Shown here piece after piece: positions 24,163 to 30,997 of a stretch of DNA of 38,947 bases. The first letter of the stretch is position 1; each line of letters starts with the position of its first letter. Made by a program: the position numbers and the translations under genes. The stretch comes from Anaerolineae bacterium (GTDB lineage Bacteria; Chloroflexota; Anaerolineae; JAADDB01), in contig WFQU01000180.1 in assembly GCA_015486845.1 (NCBI GenBank), forward strand, positions 1 to 38,947, written 5' to 3'. The notes beneath the pieces are model-generated. The model searched no databases. It saw nothing but the letters and a program-made list of their open reading frames with translations, and was not told the origin of the DNA.

Positions 24163-26522
24163 GGTGATTGATGTACTCCTTTTGTGGAAAGCTCGGCACG
24201 CGGTCGGAATAGGCGTGTACCGTCTTGGTTCATTTGCCAGCGACCCAAAAGGACGGCGTTATTGACCCATGGTTTGCCGTTTACTCGCTGGGCGGTCAAA
24301 CGCTGGCCGGAGCCCGGTTCATATAAGCCCACCCAAAGCTGATAGTTACCCGGCTGCAACTCGGGCGGCAAATTGAACTGGTGATTGTCCAGTAGTTCGT
24401 CGCCAGGTCGCCAAAGTGTTGTGGGCAAATCACCGTGCAGGGGCGGCGCGTCGGCGGTGTGGATAAGTTTGCCATAAGCATCTGTCAGATGCAAAAAAAC
24501 GGTATAATCTGCGGCCAAAGGCTTGTTCACTTGCCAGCGGAAAGTCAGATCGATGGGCGTGTTATCCACAGTTTGCCGGGGGGTAAGCGTCATACCGGTC
24601 AACGTTAATTGCCCGCTGCCAAAATCGTCGCCCAGCGGCTGCATGGATGGCCAGCCCGGCACATGCTCACCGGCATTTGCTTCTAAGCGCACCCGGCCGA
24701 AAATGACTTGCCCGCCCAAAGCGTTGCCATGGCTGTCCATCACTGGCAACGCCGGGTTCTGATCCTGTGCGTGATGGAACAGGACGACGCTTAGCCGGGC
24801 GGCGGTAGGCAACGCAAACGCTCGGCTAACCGGCACTGAGAGTTGTTCCAAAAGCCAGTGGTTTGTCGGCCAGATTGTCGTGGCGGCGTTGCCTCGGCCG
24901 GGATAGCGATGGCGCTCACCCAAGAGACGTCCGCCCCGGCCTAACAGTTTAACGCTGAGAGTTTCGTTGTGCGGCAAGCGGTGATTGATATGCCAGAGTA
25001 GCGTAACCGGCACGCTGTCGCCAGGCTGAAAACAGGTTCCAGATAAATGATAAGCCACTAACGTGGCCGCATCGCCGAACTGGGCGTTGATCCTGTGCCA
25101 GTCCGATCTTTGCAAGTAGCTCTGTGCTTGTTGCAGAGAAATGGTCGGCGGGCGATAAGCAGGGCGGATGACGCCCAATGCCAGGTAGATGTTCAGTGCG
25201 GTGCCGGTCGCGAGCACGGCCAGTAGCCCAATCCGCCGGGGATGCCACAGGCGTCTCCAGCCGGCCGCGCTCCAGACGGCCACCAGCGGCAGGCTATCCA
25301 ACATGTAGCGGCCGCGCAGCGTGGTGGTGCCATGGGCCATTTCGCGCAGCAAAGGGAGCAGCAAGATGCCAGCGCCGGCTAAGGTCGCCCAGCCGAATGC
25401 TTTGGGCCGCCGCCGCGGACAATCATCGCAGTCGTTACCCCATCCTGCTGCGCCGGCCAACAGTAGGATCAGAAAGAGAATAGTCACCCCCCAACCGGGA
25501 TCTACATTCCCCCACCCGAAAGAGGCCCAATAAGTACGGAAGCCGTAAACGAGTAATGCCGGCGTATTTTGCCACGGCATTGCCCGCAAAACGGATCCTA
25601 AATCGCTACTCTGAAAAATGGAAACAGCGTAGGGGTCACGCGGGAAAAGCGTGCCGGTCTGTTGCCAGGTGTGCCATTGCCAAATGCCAACCGCGGCCAG
25701 GATGGCGCTGGTGAGCAACAGGCCTCCCAATAGTTTGGCTGTTGGCCATCCGGTGCGCCACGGACGGCGTCGACAGAGAACGACACCGGTCACGGCTACG
25801 ACGAGCGGCAGAAGCGCCATGGCCAAGGATTTTGTCAACAGCAGAAGGCTGGTGGCGATGAAAAGTTGCAACAACGCCCGGAAAGGCCGCACCCCCAGCA
25901 GAGCGCTGAATGCGTAATAAACGACGAAGCCGCCTAAAGCCGCCAGCAATGCATCGTTGGTGACGGCGGAAGTAATGAACAAGTATTGAGGAGAAAAAGC
26001 TTGTAGTGAGAGCGCTAAGAGAGCCACGGTGGGAAAACGGGGCCAAAGCAATCTGGCCAGCCGGTAGGTCGCAAGGAGTCCCAGCGCGCCGATGAACAGC
26101 GAGACGAGTCGAGCTAAATGCAGTGCTAAGAATGTACCTCGCCAGGGGAACCGTTCAGCCGGAGTATGAATAGTCAAATTCTGGCCGGCGTCGCCGTCCG
26201 CCGCGTAGGGATTAATGGTTGGTCGGTAAGCCGTATCCGGGTGAACCAAAGAGACCGGCAGCGCGGCCAACAGATAGTAAAGTGGCGGTTGCGTAACTTC
26301 GTCAGACGTGAACAGCGTGGTAAGTCGCTTGTTTTGTGGTGGCAAACGATGTTGTACTGCGATGTATTCCACGTATTTGTAGTGTGCCCACTCGTCATGG
26401 GCTTCCCAGGCCGGCGTGACAGCACTATAAATTATGCCCAACAGTAAATACAGGACAATAACGGCAATCGCCCAGCGTCGATATTCATTTTTTTCCGAGT
26501 GGACGTTATCGGTTATAGCCAT
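24159..26522 (-). CDS. Predicted GT-C/DUF2142-type membrane protein with C-terminal beta-sandwich region
   Basis: 787 aa. The N-terminal half (about 17-480) has about 11-12 membrane helices. Its first loop, TPAWEAHDEWAHYKYVEYIA with D43-E44, and QPPLYYLLAALP match the PMT/ArnT-like pattern shared with the other membrane protein of this operon. From about residue 500 the chain is hydrophilic and beta-rich in two repeats (SGTCFQPGDSVPVTLLWHIN; LTLTGMTLTPRQTVDNTPID), probably two extracytoplasmic beta-sandwich domains. I start it at ATG 26522 (GGAGA 4 nt upstream), since a TATAAT promoter at 26578-26583 lies inside the longer possible frame. It is the first gene of the unit, overlapping the Wzz-like gene by ATGA. 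Sugar-transfer activity and substrate are inferred or unknown. Confidence 0.75.
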   Translation of the reverse strand: MAITDNVHSEKNEYRRWAIAVIVLYLLLGIIYSAVTPAWEAHDEWAHYKYVEYIAVQHRLPPQNKRLTTLFTSDEVTQPPLYYLLAALPVSLVHPDTAYRPTINPYAADGDAGQNLTIHTPAERFPWRGTFLALHLARLVSLFIGALGLLATYRLARLLWPRFPTVALLALSLQAFSPQYLFITSAVTNDALLAALGGFVVYYAFSALLGVRPFRALLQLFIATSLLLLTKSLAMALLPLVVAVTGVVLCRRRPWRTGWPTAKLLGGLLLTSAILAAVGIWQWHTWQQTGTLFPRDPYAVSIFQSSDLGSVLRAMPWQNTPALLVYGFRTYWASFGWGNVDPGWGVTILFLILLLAGAAGWGNDCDDCPRRRPKAFGWATLAGAGILLLPLLREMAHGTTTLRGRYMLDSLPLVAVWSAAGWRRLWHPRRIGLLAVLATGTALNIYLALGVIRPAYRPPTISLQQAQSYLQRSDWHRINAQFGDAATLVAYHLSGTCFQPGDSVPVTLLWHINHRLPHNETLSVKLLGRGGRLLGERHRYPGRGNAATTIWPTNHWLLEQLSVPVSRAFALPTAARLSVVLFHHAQDQNPALPVMDSHGNALGGQVIFGRVRLEANAGEHVPGWPSMQPLGDDFGSGQLTLTGMTLTPRQTVDNTPIDLTFRWQVNKPLAADYTVFLHLTDAYGKLIHTADAPPLHGDLPTTLWRPGDELLDNHQFNLPPELQPGNYQLWVGLYEPGSGQRLTAQRVNGKPWVNNAVLLGRWQMNQDGTRLFRPRAELSTKGVHQSP

Positions 26523-26577
26523 TTGTCTCCATAGTGTTGCTATCTGGTCCGGTTGGGTTAGCCGGGCTACAAGGACC

Positions 26578-26606
26578 ATTATAGATTGGATCGCATTTCC
26601 GGGAAA
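26578..26606 (-). promoter_or_regulatory. Promoter of the polysaccharide trio
   Basis: On the minus strand a perfect -10 box TATAAT (26583-26578) lies 55 nt before the chosen ATG, with a weak -35-like TTTCCC 17 bp upstream (26606-26601). Confidence 0.55.
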
Positions 26607-26845
26607 ATGCCAGGAGATAGCGGTGCGCCGTGAAAGGCCGCAGACAGGGCCTGCAGCCGTTCTTTCGGTGGAGCTCAAAGCTCCGACCTGCGTCCTGGAA
26701 AGCCCCCCTCGGTGGGCTGCGGCTGCACGATAGCCAGTTCGCTTCTCTGCCGCGGAGAGGCGAAAAAGCGCGAGGTTTAGGGAAGCTATCCCGTAATTTT
26801 CGAATACAAAATTATTCGTTTAGGAAGAAACAGGTGTGTTTCTTG

Positions 26846-26905
26846 GTAATTGTCATGAGACCACGGCCTGTCTGCACAGGCAGGCATACCACAGCGGATG
26901 AAAGT
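26846..26905 (+). repeat. ACCACAGCGG-type palindromic repeat module
   Basis: Contains catgagaccacggcctgt, the hairpin GCCTGT-ctgc-ACAGGC and accacagcggatgaaa. It is almost identical to 27279-27332, about 430 bp away in the same orientation. Confidence 0.8.
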
Positions 26906-26973
26906 CGGCCGATAGCCGGTAGCCGTTCGCCGTTAGCAAAAATATAAGCGGACGTTGATGGAGCGCTAATCAT

Positions 26974-27177
26974 GGGGCGCTGAAGCCACGTCGATTAGGC
27001 CAATGCAGGTCGCCCCCTCGGTGCGGTTTCAACCGCGGCACAGGGAACCGGCAAAGCAGTTCGCCTGTGCGTAGTGCAGTTTTGGCTGCTATCAGTTGGA
27101 GTCTAACCTTTAGGCAGCCTGGAAGCGTCGATACCGGCTCAAGCCTCGACTCCAGTGATAGAGGAGGTGCCGCACTA
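26974..27177. other. Strongly paired non-coding segment, candidate structured RNA
   Basis: Four neighbouring helices can be drawn by eye: GGGGCG 26974-26979 with CGCCCC 27011-27016; GCGGTT 27023-27028 with AACCGC 27031-27036; CACAGG 27039-27044 (plus AAC) with CCTGTG 27064-27069 (plus GTT); and TAGTGC 27072-27077 with GCACTA 27172-27177. The last encloses CTATCA..GGAGTC (27089-27103) with GACTCC..TGATAG (27148-27161). Inside that are two small hairpins, AGGCAGCCT and GGCTCAAGCC. No open frame fits. It does not carry the conserved bases of RNase P RNA, tmRNA, SRP RNA or the 6S layout, nor a riboswitch core I can confirm. The strand cannot be decided; on the minus strand it would lie in the far upstream region of the polysaccharide trio. 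Confidence 0.4.
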
Positions 27178-27278
27178 TTTTAGCGACGACATCTTCGGGA
27201 TCATTTTTGGAACATTGTTTTTTATCTGCGTGCGCAGCCTGTGTTTATCTGCGTCCTATTTTATTTGTAGGGGAGCCA

Positions 27279-27374
27279 TCATGAGCCTCCGGCCTGTCTG
27301 CACAGGCAGGCATACCACAGCGGATGAAAATTAAGATCAGCGTGTATCAGCGTTAATCAGCGTTCTATTTTTAG
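27279..27374 (+). repeat. Compound repeat: ACCACAGCGG module plus GATCAGCG module
   Basis: The first half repeats 26846-26905. The second half (gaaaattaagatcagcgtg, then atcagcgttaatcagcgttc) is the reverse complement of the module at 38588-38640. The second half forms the 3' end of the broken CAP-domain gene. Confidence 0.8.
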
Positions 27375-27585
27375 GGAAAAGGTTCCACCGGCGCAAAAGG
27401 CAGCCTGGGACAGCAACGGGACAAGCCTTATAAGGCGGTAACCCTGCTTGAGCCCGCTCGGCGTTGATCAGCCGTGCCATCTCCTGAATCTCTGGCGTGA
27501 GATCGTCGGCCCGGGCCGGCGCGGCCGCCATGAGCAACAAGATCAACAAAGTGAGCCACAACAGGCTCGCTACCCGTCGTATCAT
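27337..27585 (-). pseudogene. CAP/SCP-domain secreted protein, truncated N-terminal fragment
   Basis: 82 codons. Residues 1-27 form a signal peptide (MIRRVASLLWLTLLILLLMA, then PARA-DD cleavage site). Residues 28-51 read LTPEIQEMARLINAERAQAG, then LPPYK, the first helix of the CAP/SCP domain (YkwD-like), normally followed by about 100 more residues with the His/Glu cavity. Here similarity stops after PPYK. The remaining codons are unrelated, and the last ten (NRTLINADTR) are encoded by the dispersed GATCAGCG-type repeat. The ATG overlaps the stop of the upstream hydrolase gene by four bases, so the intact gene was probably the second member of that operon. I see no 3' remainder in the window. 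A short secreted peptide might still be made, but no function is expected. Confidence 0.7.
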
Positions 27586-28313
27586 GCCCCAAATTCGTGC
27601 AAACTCTGCATAATCGTCGCGAAAACGGCTTCTTTCTCCACGTCCCGCATCATTTCGTGGTTGCTCTTCTCGAACCAGATGATCTTCTTGTCCGTTGAAG
27701 CAATGCGGTCGTAAATGACCTGGGCACTCTCCGGTTTGACCACGCCATCGGCGTGGGACTGCAAAATGCGAGCCGGCGTGGTAATTTGCGGCAGAATGTT
27801 TTCAACTACTTTCGTGTATGCAAGGAAAGTAACAACACTATCTGCCGGGAGGCGGTGGTAGCTTTTGTCGCTGGCTGCCGCTGCCGGGTCGGTGTAAGGT
27901 GTTTTATTAGGCCAGTAATGGACGATCTTCATGACGAGGGGCGCTAAGAATGCAAACGGGCTGCCCGGCGCCAGCGGATTTTGCAACCGCAGCGCGGCAG
28001 CAACAGGTACAATGCCGGCGATGTCATCCGGATGGCGGGCCGCCAAGTGCAGCGTTAGCAGGCCCCCCATGGACAATCCCACGACGGCTACTTTGGGCGT
28101 GTCGTGCTGTAAATCAGCCATGGCCAATTCGGCATCTTCCAGCCAGTCCGGCCACTGTACCCCCTCTAAATCGGTCGGCTGGCCGCCGTGGCCGCGCAGA
28201 TAAGGCATACGGTAAGGTATGCCCACTTTTTCCAAATAAGGAACAAGGCCGTCCACGCTGCTGATGTGGGACGAATAGCCGTGTAATACCAAACAGCCGA
28301 CCTCTTTTTTCAT
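27582..28313 (-). CDS. Alpha/beta hydrolase, Est30/monoacylglycerol-lipase-like carboxylesterase
   Basis: Cytoplasmic serine hydrolase of 243 aa. Oxyanion segment LHGYSSH at 10-16, nucleophile elbow VVGLSMGG with S81, acid D189 (QSHADGVVKPESA) and H219 (FEKSNHEMMRD). The whole pattern, including PYLRGHGG and GIVPVAAAL, matches the carboxylesterase Est30 / short-chain lipase group; the natural ester is unknown. I start it at ATG 28313, 7 nt after GGAGG, instead of an upstream in-frame codon that has no ribosome binding site. A strong promoter (28385-28413) lies upstream, divergent from the DJ-1 gene. The stop codon overlaps the start of the truncated CAP gene. Confidence 0.9.
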   Translation of the reverse strand: MKKEVGCLVLHGYSSHISSVDGLVPYLEKVGIPYRMPYLRGHGGQPTDLEGVQWPDWLEDAELAMADLQHDTPKVAVVGLSMGGLLTLHLAARHPDDIAGIVPVAAALRLQNPLAPGSPFAFLAPLVMKIVHYWPNKTPYTDPAAAASDKSYHRLPADSVVTFLAYTKVVENILPQITTPARILQSHADGVVKPESAQVIYDRIASTDKKIIWFEKSNHEMMRDVEKEAVFATIMQSLHEFGA

Positions 28314-28384
28314 GATCGTACCTCCGTGAAGCGAGATTAAATCAACAAACAAACGAATTAGAGAAGCTATGACTGATGTATCCC

Positions 28385-28413
28385 ATTGTAGTCGACTTCA
28401 CTTCTCGTGACAA
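28385..28413 (-). promoter_or_regulatory. Promoter of the alpha/beta hydrolase gene
   Basis: Minus strand: -35 TTGTCA (28413-28408), 17-bp spacer, -10 TACAAT (28390-28385). Five of six consensus bases in each box. The start codon lies about 70 nt downstream. Confidence 0.75.
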
Positions 28414-28430
28414 GCGCTTGCTGCGAGTGA

Positions 28431-28460
28431 TTAGCAAGATCGCCTGGAAAGTGCTATAAT
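28431..28460 (+). promoter_or_regulatory. Promoter of the DJ-1/PfpI and M20 genes
   Basis: Perfect -10 TATAAT at 28455-28460 with an extended TGc before it, and a weak -35 TTAGCA at 28431-28436 (18-bp spacing). The start codon is about 72 nt downstream. Confidence 0.7.
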
Positions 28461-28532
28461 GAACAAACAGATCAAACGGACACGCAGTAAAAGCCAAGCT
28501 AAAAAGTCATTTTGCGAACAAGGAGGTTACGC

Positions 28533-29057
28533 ATGGCGCTATCGAACAAACGCATTGGTGTCTTCGTGGAAGAAGGATTTGAGGATTTGGAATTCTGGGT
28601 GCCGGTCATGCGTCTTCGTGAAGAAGGCGCGATCGTTGTGATCATCGGTACCGGCCGACAAACATCCTTTACCGGCAAACATTGCCTCACCGTAACACCG
28701 AATATCAACGCCGCTGCCGTGGATCCGGCCACTTTGGACGCGATTGTCGTACCGGGCGGCTGGGCCCCGGACAAATTGCGTCGGGACGAAGCGGTTCTGA
28801 ATATCGTGCGCGCTTTACATCACGAAGACAAGATCATCGCTGCTATTTGCCACGGGGGATGGGTGTTGGCTTCGGCGGAGGTGATCGAAGGCCGGCGTGT
28901 CACCGGCTCTCGTGGCATCAAAGACGATATGGTCCACGCCGGTGCCATTTGGCAAGACGTGCCGGCGCTGCGGGACGGGCACTTCGTTTTCGGCCGCGTT
29001 GTCAAAGATATCCCATCTTTTTGCAAATTCCTCGTGGCTGCGTTGGCCGACGGCTAA
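28533..29057 (+). CDS. DJ-1/PfpI family protein
   Basis: 174-aa single-domain protein of the class I glutamine amidotransferase-like fold. The nucleophile elbow AAICHGGWVLAS carries Cys106-His107. The N-terminal EEGFEDLE supplies the acidic residue (E17) that usually hydrogen-bonds the cysteine, and VVPGGWAPDKLR fits the PfpI/YhbO branch. Members act as proteases, deglycases or glyoxalases and in stress response; which applies here cannot be told. ATG 28533 follows AGGAGG at 6 nt; a longer in-frame TTG start at 28512 would include that site in the coding region. The M20 peptidase gene starts 21 nt after the stop, probably co-transcribed. Confidence 0.9.
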   Translation: MALSNKRIGVFVEEGFEDLEFWVPVMRLREEGAIVVIIGTGRQTSFTGKHCLTVTPNINAAAVDPATLDAIVVPGGWAPDKLRRDEAVLNIVRALHHEDKIIAAICHGGWVLASAEVIEGRRVTGSRGIKDDMVHAGAIWQDVPALRDGHFVFGRVVKDIPSFCKFLVAALADG

Positions 29058-29078
29058 CCAGGCCAGAATGAGCACATC

Positions 29079-30416
29079 ATGCATCGCGTCAATTGGTCTG
29101 CTTTGGAAAACGAAGCGGCCACGCTACTACAGCAATATTTACGGATTAACACCAGCAATCCGCCGGGAAACGAGTTAACGACCGCCCATTGGTGGGCTGA
29201 ACAGGCTGCCGGGCTGGATATCGAGACCATTATTCAGCCAATAACCGAAAGTCGTGCTAACTTCATCGCCCATTTTCCGGCTGGCTCCAAAAAAGCACAC
29301 CCGCCGTTGTTGCTCACGCATCACATGGATGTTGTGCCAGCCGACGAAACAGCGTGGCAGTACCCGCCTTTCCGCGGCGTCGTGGCCGATGGGTTTATTT
29401 ATGGCCGCGGCGCTTTGGATATCAAATCATTGGGCGTGATCCATTGGCTGGCCTTAAAGACGCATTGGCTACACGGCAGCAAGTTCAATCGCGATATCTA
29501 TTTTGTAGCTTTAGCTGATGAAGAGGTTGCGAGCCAGGGTATCAAAACGCTATTAGGAGATATCTACTATCGATCCCTGTGGCACAACGCAACCGTGTGG
29601 AATGAAGGCGGCTTGGGCATTATCGACAACACCTTGGGGCACACGCTGTTCACTGTCGCCGTTAGCGAGAAACAATTACTCTGGCTGAAACTCATCGCTC
29701 ATGGCCGGGGAGGGCACGGCTCAGTCCCACACCGGCAAAATGCGAATCTGATTTTATTGGAAGCATTGCATCGCATTGCCCTCTGGAAGCGCTCGCCGAA
29801 GCTCACGCCGGTGGCTAAAGCAATGTTAGAAGCCATCGCTAACAATTTACCGCAACCGTGGCAACGCTTTTGGCAGAAAATAAACCATGTGCCGGGCGGT
29901 GGTAAAGTGTTACAGTACTGGTTGCGTGACCCGTTGCTGCGCAGCGTGCTATACGATACCATCAGCATCAATGTCATCCGGGGCGGAGCGACTGTCAATG
30001 TGATCCCGCGGCGTGCGGAAGCTGTGTTAGATTGCCGTTTGTTGCCTTGCACCGACAGTGCCCAGTTCATGTTAGAACTTAGCAACCTGATTAACGACAA
30101 ACGCATAGAAATGGAGGTCATCGAAACGCCGTCGCCCTCCAGCGTGACGCCTTGGGATACACCGTTTTACAAAAGTTTGCGGGAAATCTTGTTAGATGTG
30201 GTACCGGATGCGCTGATTGTCCCAGCGCTTTTGTCCGGCGTGAGCGATTCACGTTTCTTCCGTGCCAGCCAGATGGATGTTTATGGCATTCATCCTATCA
30301 TCGTCGAACAGAGGGACATACAAAGTATTCACGGCGCCAACGAACGCATTTCGCTCACTAATCTGCGCATGGGCGCACAAATTATCTACAATCTTCTGAA
30401 TCAGTACGAACTCTGA
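29079..30416 (+). CDS. M20 family metallopeptidase (ArgE/DapE/ACY1-like)
   Basis: 445-aa zinc amidohydrolase/peptidase, probably cytoplasmic (no signal peptide). Metal and catalytic residues: H82 and D84 (LTHHMDVVPAD), bridging D114 (GRGALDIKS), general base E148 and metal ligand E149 (ALADEEVAS), an acidic ligand in NEGG, and the final His in QSIHGANERISL. The lid/dimerisation domain starts near 195, with HGRGGHGSVPHRQNA. The overall pattern is closest to the aminoacylase-1/carboxypeptidase group with large lid domains. The substrate is not predictable. The Shine-Dalgarno before ATG 29079 is poor, consistent with coupling to the gene upstream. A palindromic repeat starts 48 nt after the stop. 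Confidence 0.9.
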   Translation: MHRVNWSALENEAATLLQQYLRINTSNPPGNELTTAHWWAEQAAGLDIETIIQPITESRANFIAHFPAGSKKAHPPLLLTHHMDVVPADETAWQYPPFRGVVADGFIYGRGALDIKSLGVIHWLALKTHWLHGSKFNRDIYFVALADEEVASQGIKTLLGDIYYRSLWHNATVWNEGGLGIIDNTLGHTLFTVAVSEKQLLWLKLIAHGRGGHGSVPHRQNANLILLEALHRIALWKRSPKLTPVAKAMLEAIANNLPQPWQRFWQKINHVPGGGKVLQYWLRDPLLRSVLYDTISINVIRGGATVNVIPRRAEAVLDCRLLPCTDSAQFMLELSNLINDKRIEMEVIETPSPSSVTPWDTPFYKSLREILLDVVPDALIVPALLSGVSDSRFFRASQMDVYGIHPIIVEQRDIQSIHGANERISLTNLRMGAQIIYNLLNQYEL

Positions 30417-30464
30417 AAGTAAGACCTCTCCCCTGAAAATAAACTCTGAAAATAAATTTCTCTG

Positions 30465-30499
30465 GAGGGTAGCTGAAGGCAATGCCTTCGGCTACCCTC
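30465..30499. repeat. Long perfect hairpin repeat, copy 1
   Basis: GAGGGTAGCTGAAGGCA, one base, then its complement ending GCTACCCTC. It recurs with paired changes at 38901-38935. It is preceded by tgaaaataaa and ctctgg as in the other copy. There is no U-run after it, so it is not a classic terminator of the M20 gene. Confidence 0.85.
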
Positions 30500-30505
30500 T
30501 CCTCC

Positions 30506-30694
30506 TGGAAACAGAACGCTGATCAACGCAGGCTGCTTTGTCTGGCGATTAGAAATCGCTGCTACAACTGCAAAACCTGCCTGTGCAGGTTGCATGCTAA
30601 GCACCGTAGGGCGATTTGGCAGATGTTGCCGTGACTTTTAGTCGTTGGGCTAAATAGCCCCCCCGGCCCCCAATTCTGGGGGTGTGTTGCTCCC
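30506..30694 (+). repeat. Composite dispersed repeat, copy B
   Basis: Same order as copy A: cagaacgctgatcaacgcag header, the GCGATT-aga-AATCGC body with AACCTG..CAGGTT, CCCCCAATTCTGGGGG and tgtgttgct. It lies between the M20 and M32 genes. From 30696 to 30735 a further gaaaatagaacgcagatcac header module follows. From 30736 to 30930 I see nothing else recognisable. Confidence 0.85.
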
Positions 30695-30934
30695 CTGAAA
30701 ATAGAACGCAGATCACGCTGATGCGCGCTGATCTCACCCAGACACAACAGTGTGCCGACCTACTCGGCGTGGCTTCAGCAATGGTCAGTATAGCCGTCGA
30801 GGGTCACGCAGAACAGTGCCGAAAGGCATGTTTCCGGCCGCAGCTCGCTGGAGGTGATGTGTTCCGGCAGAGATTACCTCAGCTAAGCACCGGTTGAAAT
30901 CGTTTCGCTGGCCTGCTGCGATTCGTGATGATTA

Positions 30935-30943
30935 TGTTATAAT
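30935..30943 (+). promoter_or_regulatory. Extended -10 promoter of the M32 carboxypeptidase gene
   Basis: TGtTATAAT, a perfect extended -10; no clear -35. It lies 54 nt before the start codon, directly downstream of the repeat-rich gap. Confidence 0.6.
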
Positions 30944-30997
30944 AGGGCCGCTGGAACGAAGGAATCGTTGTTCATATCAACGAAGAGGAGACATAAC

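Noticed and set aside
26523-26678. N-terminal extension of the first polysaccharide-unit protein
   Set aside because: A TATAAT promoter lies inside it and a good Shine-Dalgarno precedes the ATG at 26522, so the extension is taken as non-coding.
27021-27070. Resemblance to a cyclic-di-GMP or cobalamin riboswitch (CACAGGGAACCGGCAAAGC)
   Set aside because: Only a few bases match; the required second helix, tetraloop receptor and other core bases are missing, and it is not next to a start codon.
26941-27190. RNase P RNA, tmRNA, SRP RNA or 6S RNA
   Set aside because: None of the invariant segments (e.g. the GAGGAAAGUC or GGUUCGAAUC-type elements) is present, and the helix layout is multi-hairpin rather than one long rod.
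30736-30930. Small open frames between the composite repeat and the M32 promoter
   Set aside because: No ribosome binding site or recognisable protein; partly repeat-derived sequence.
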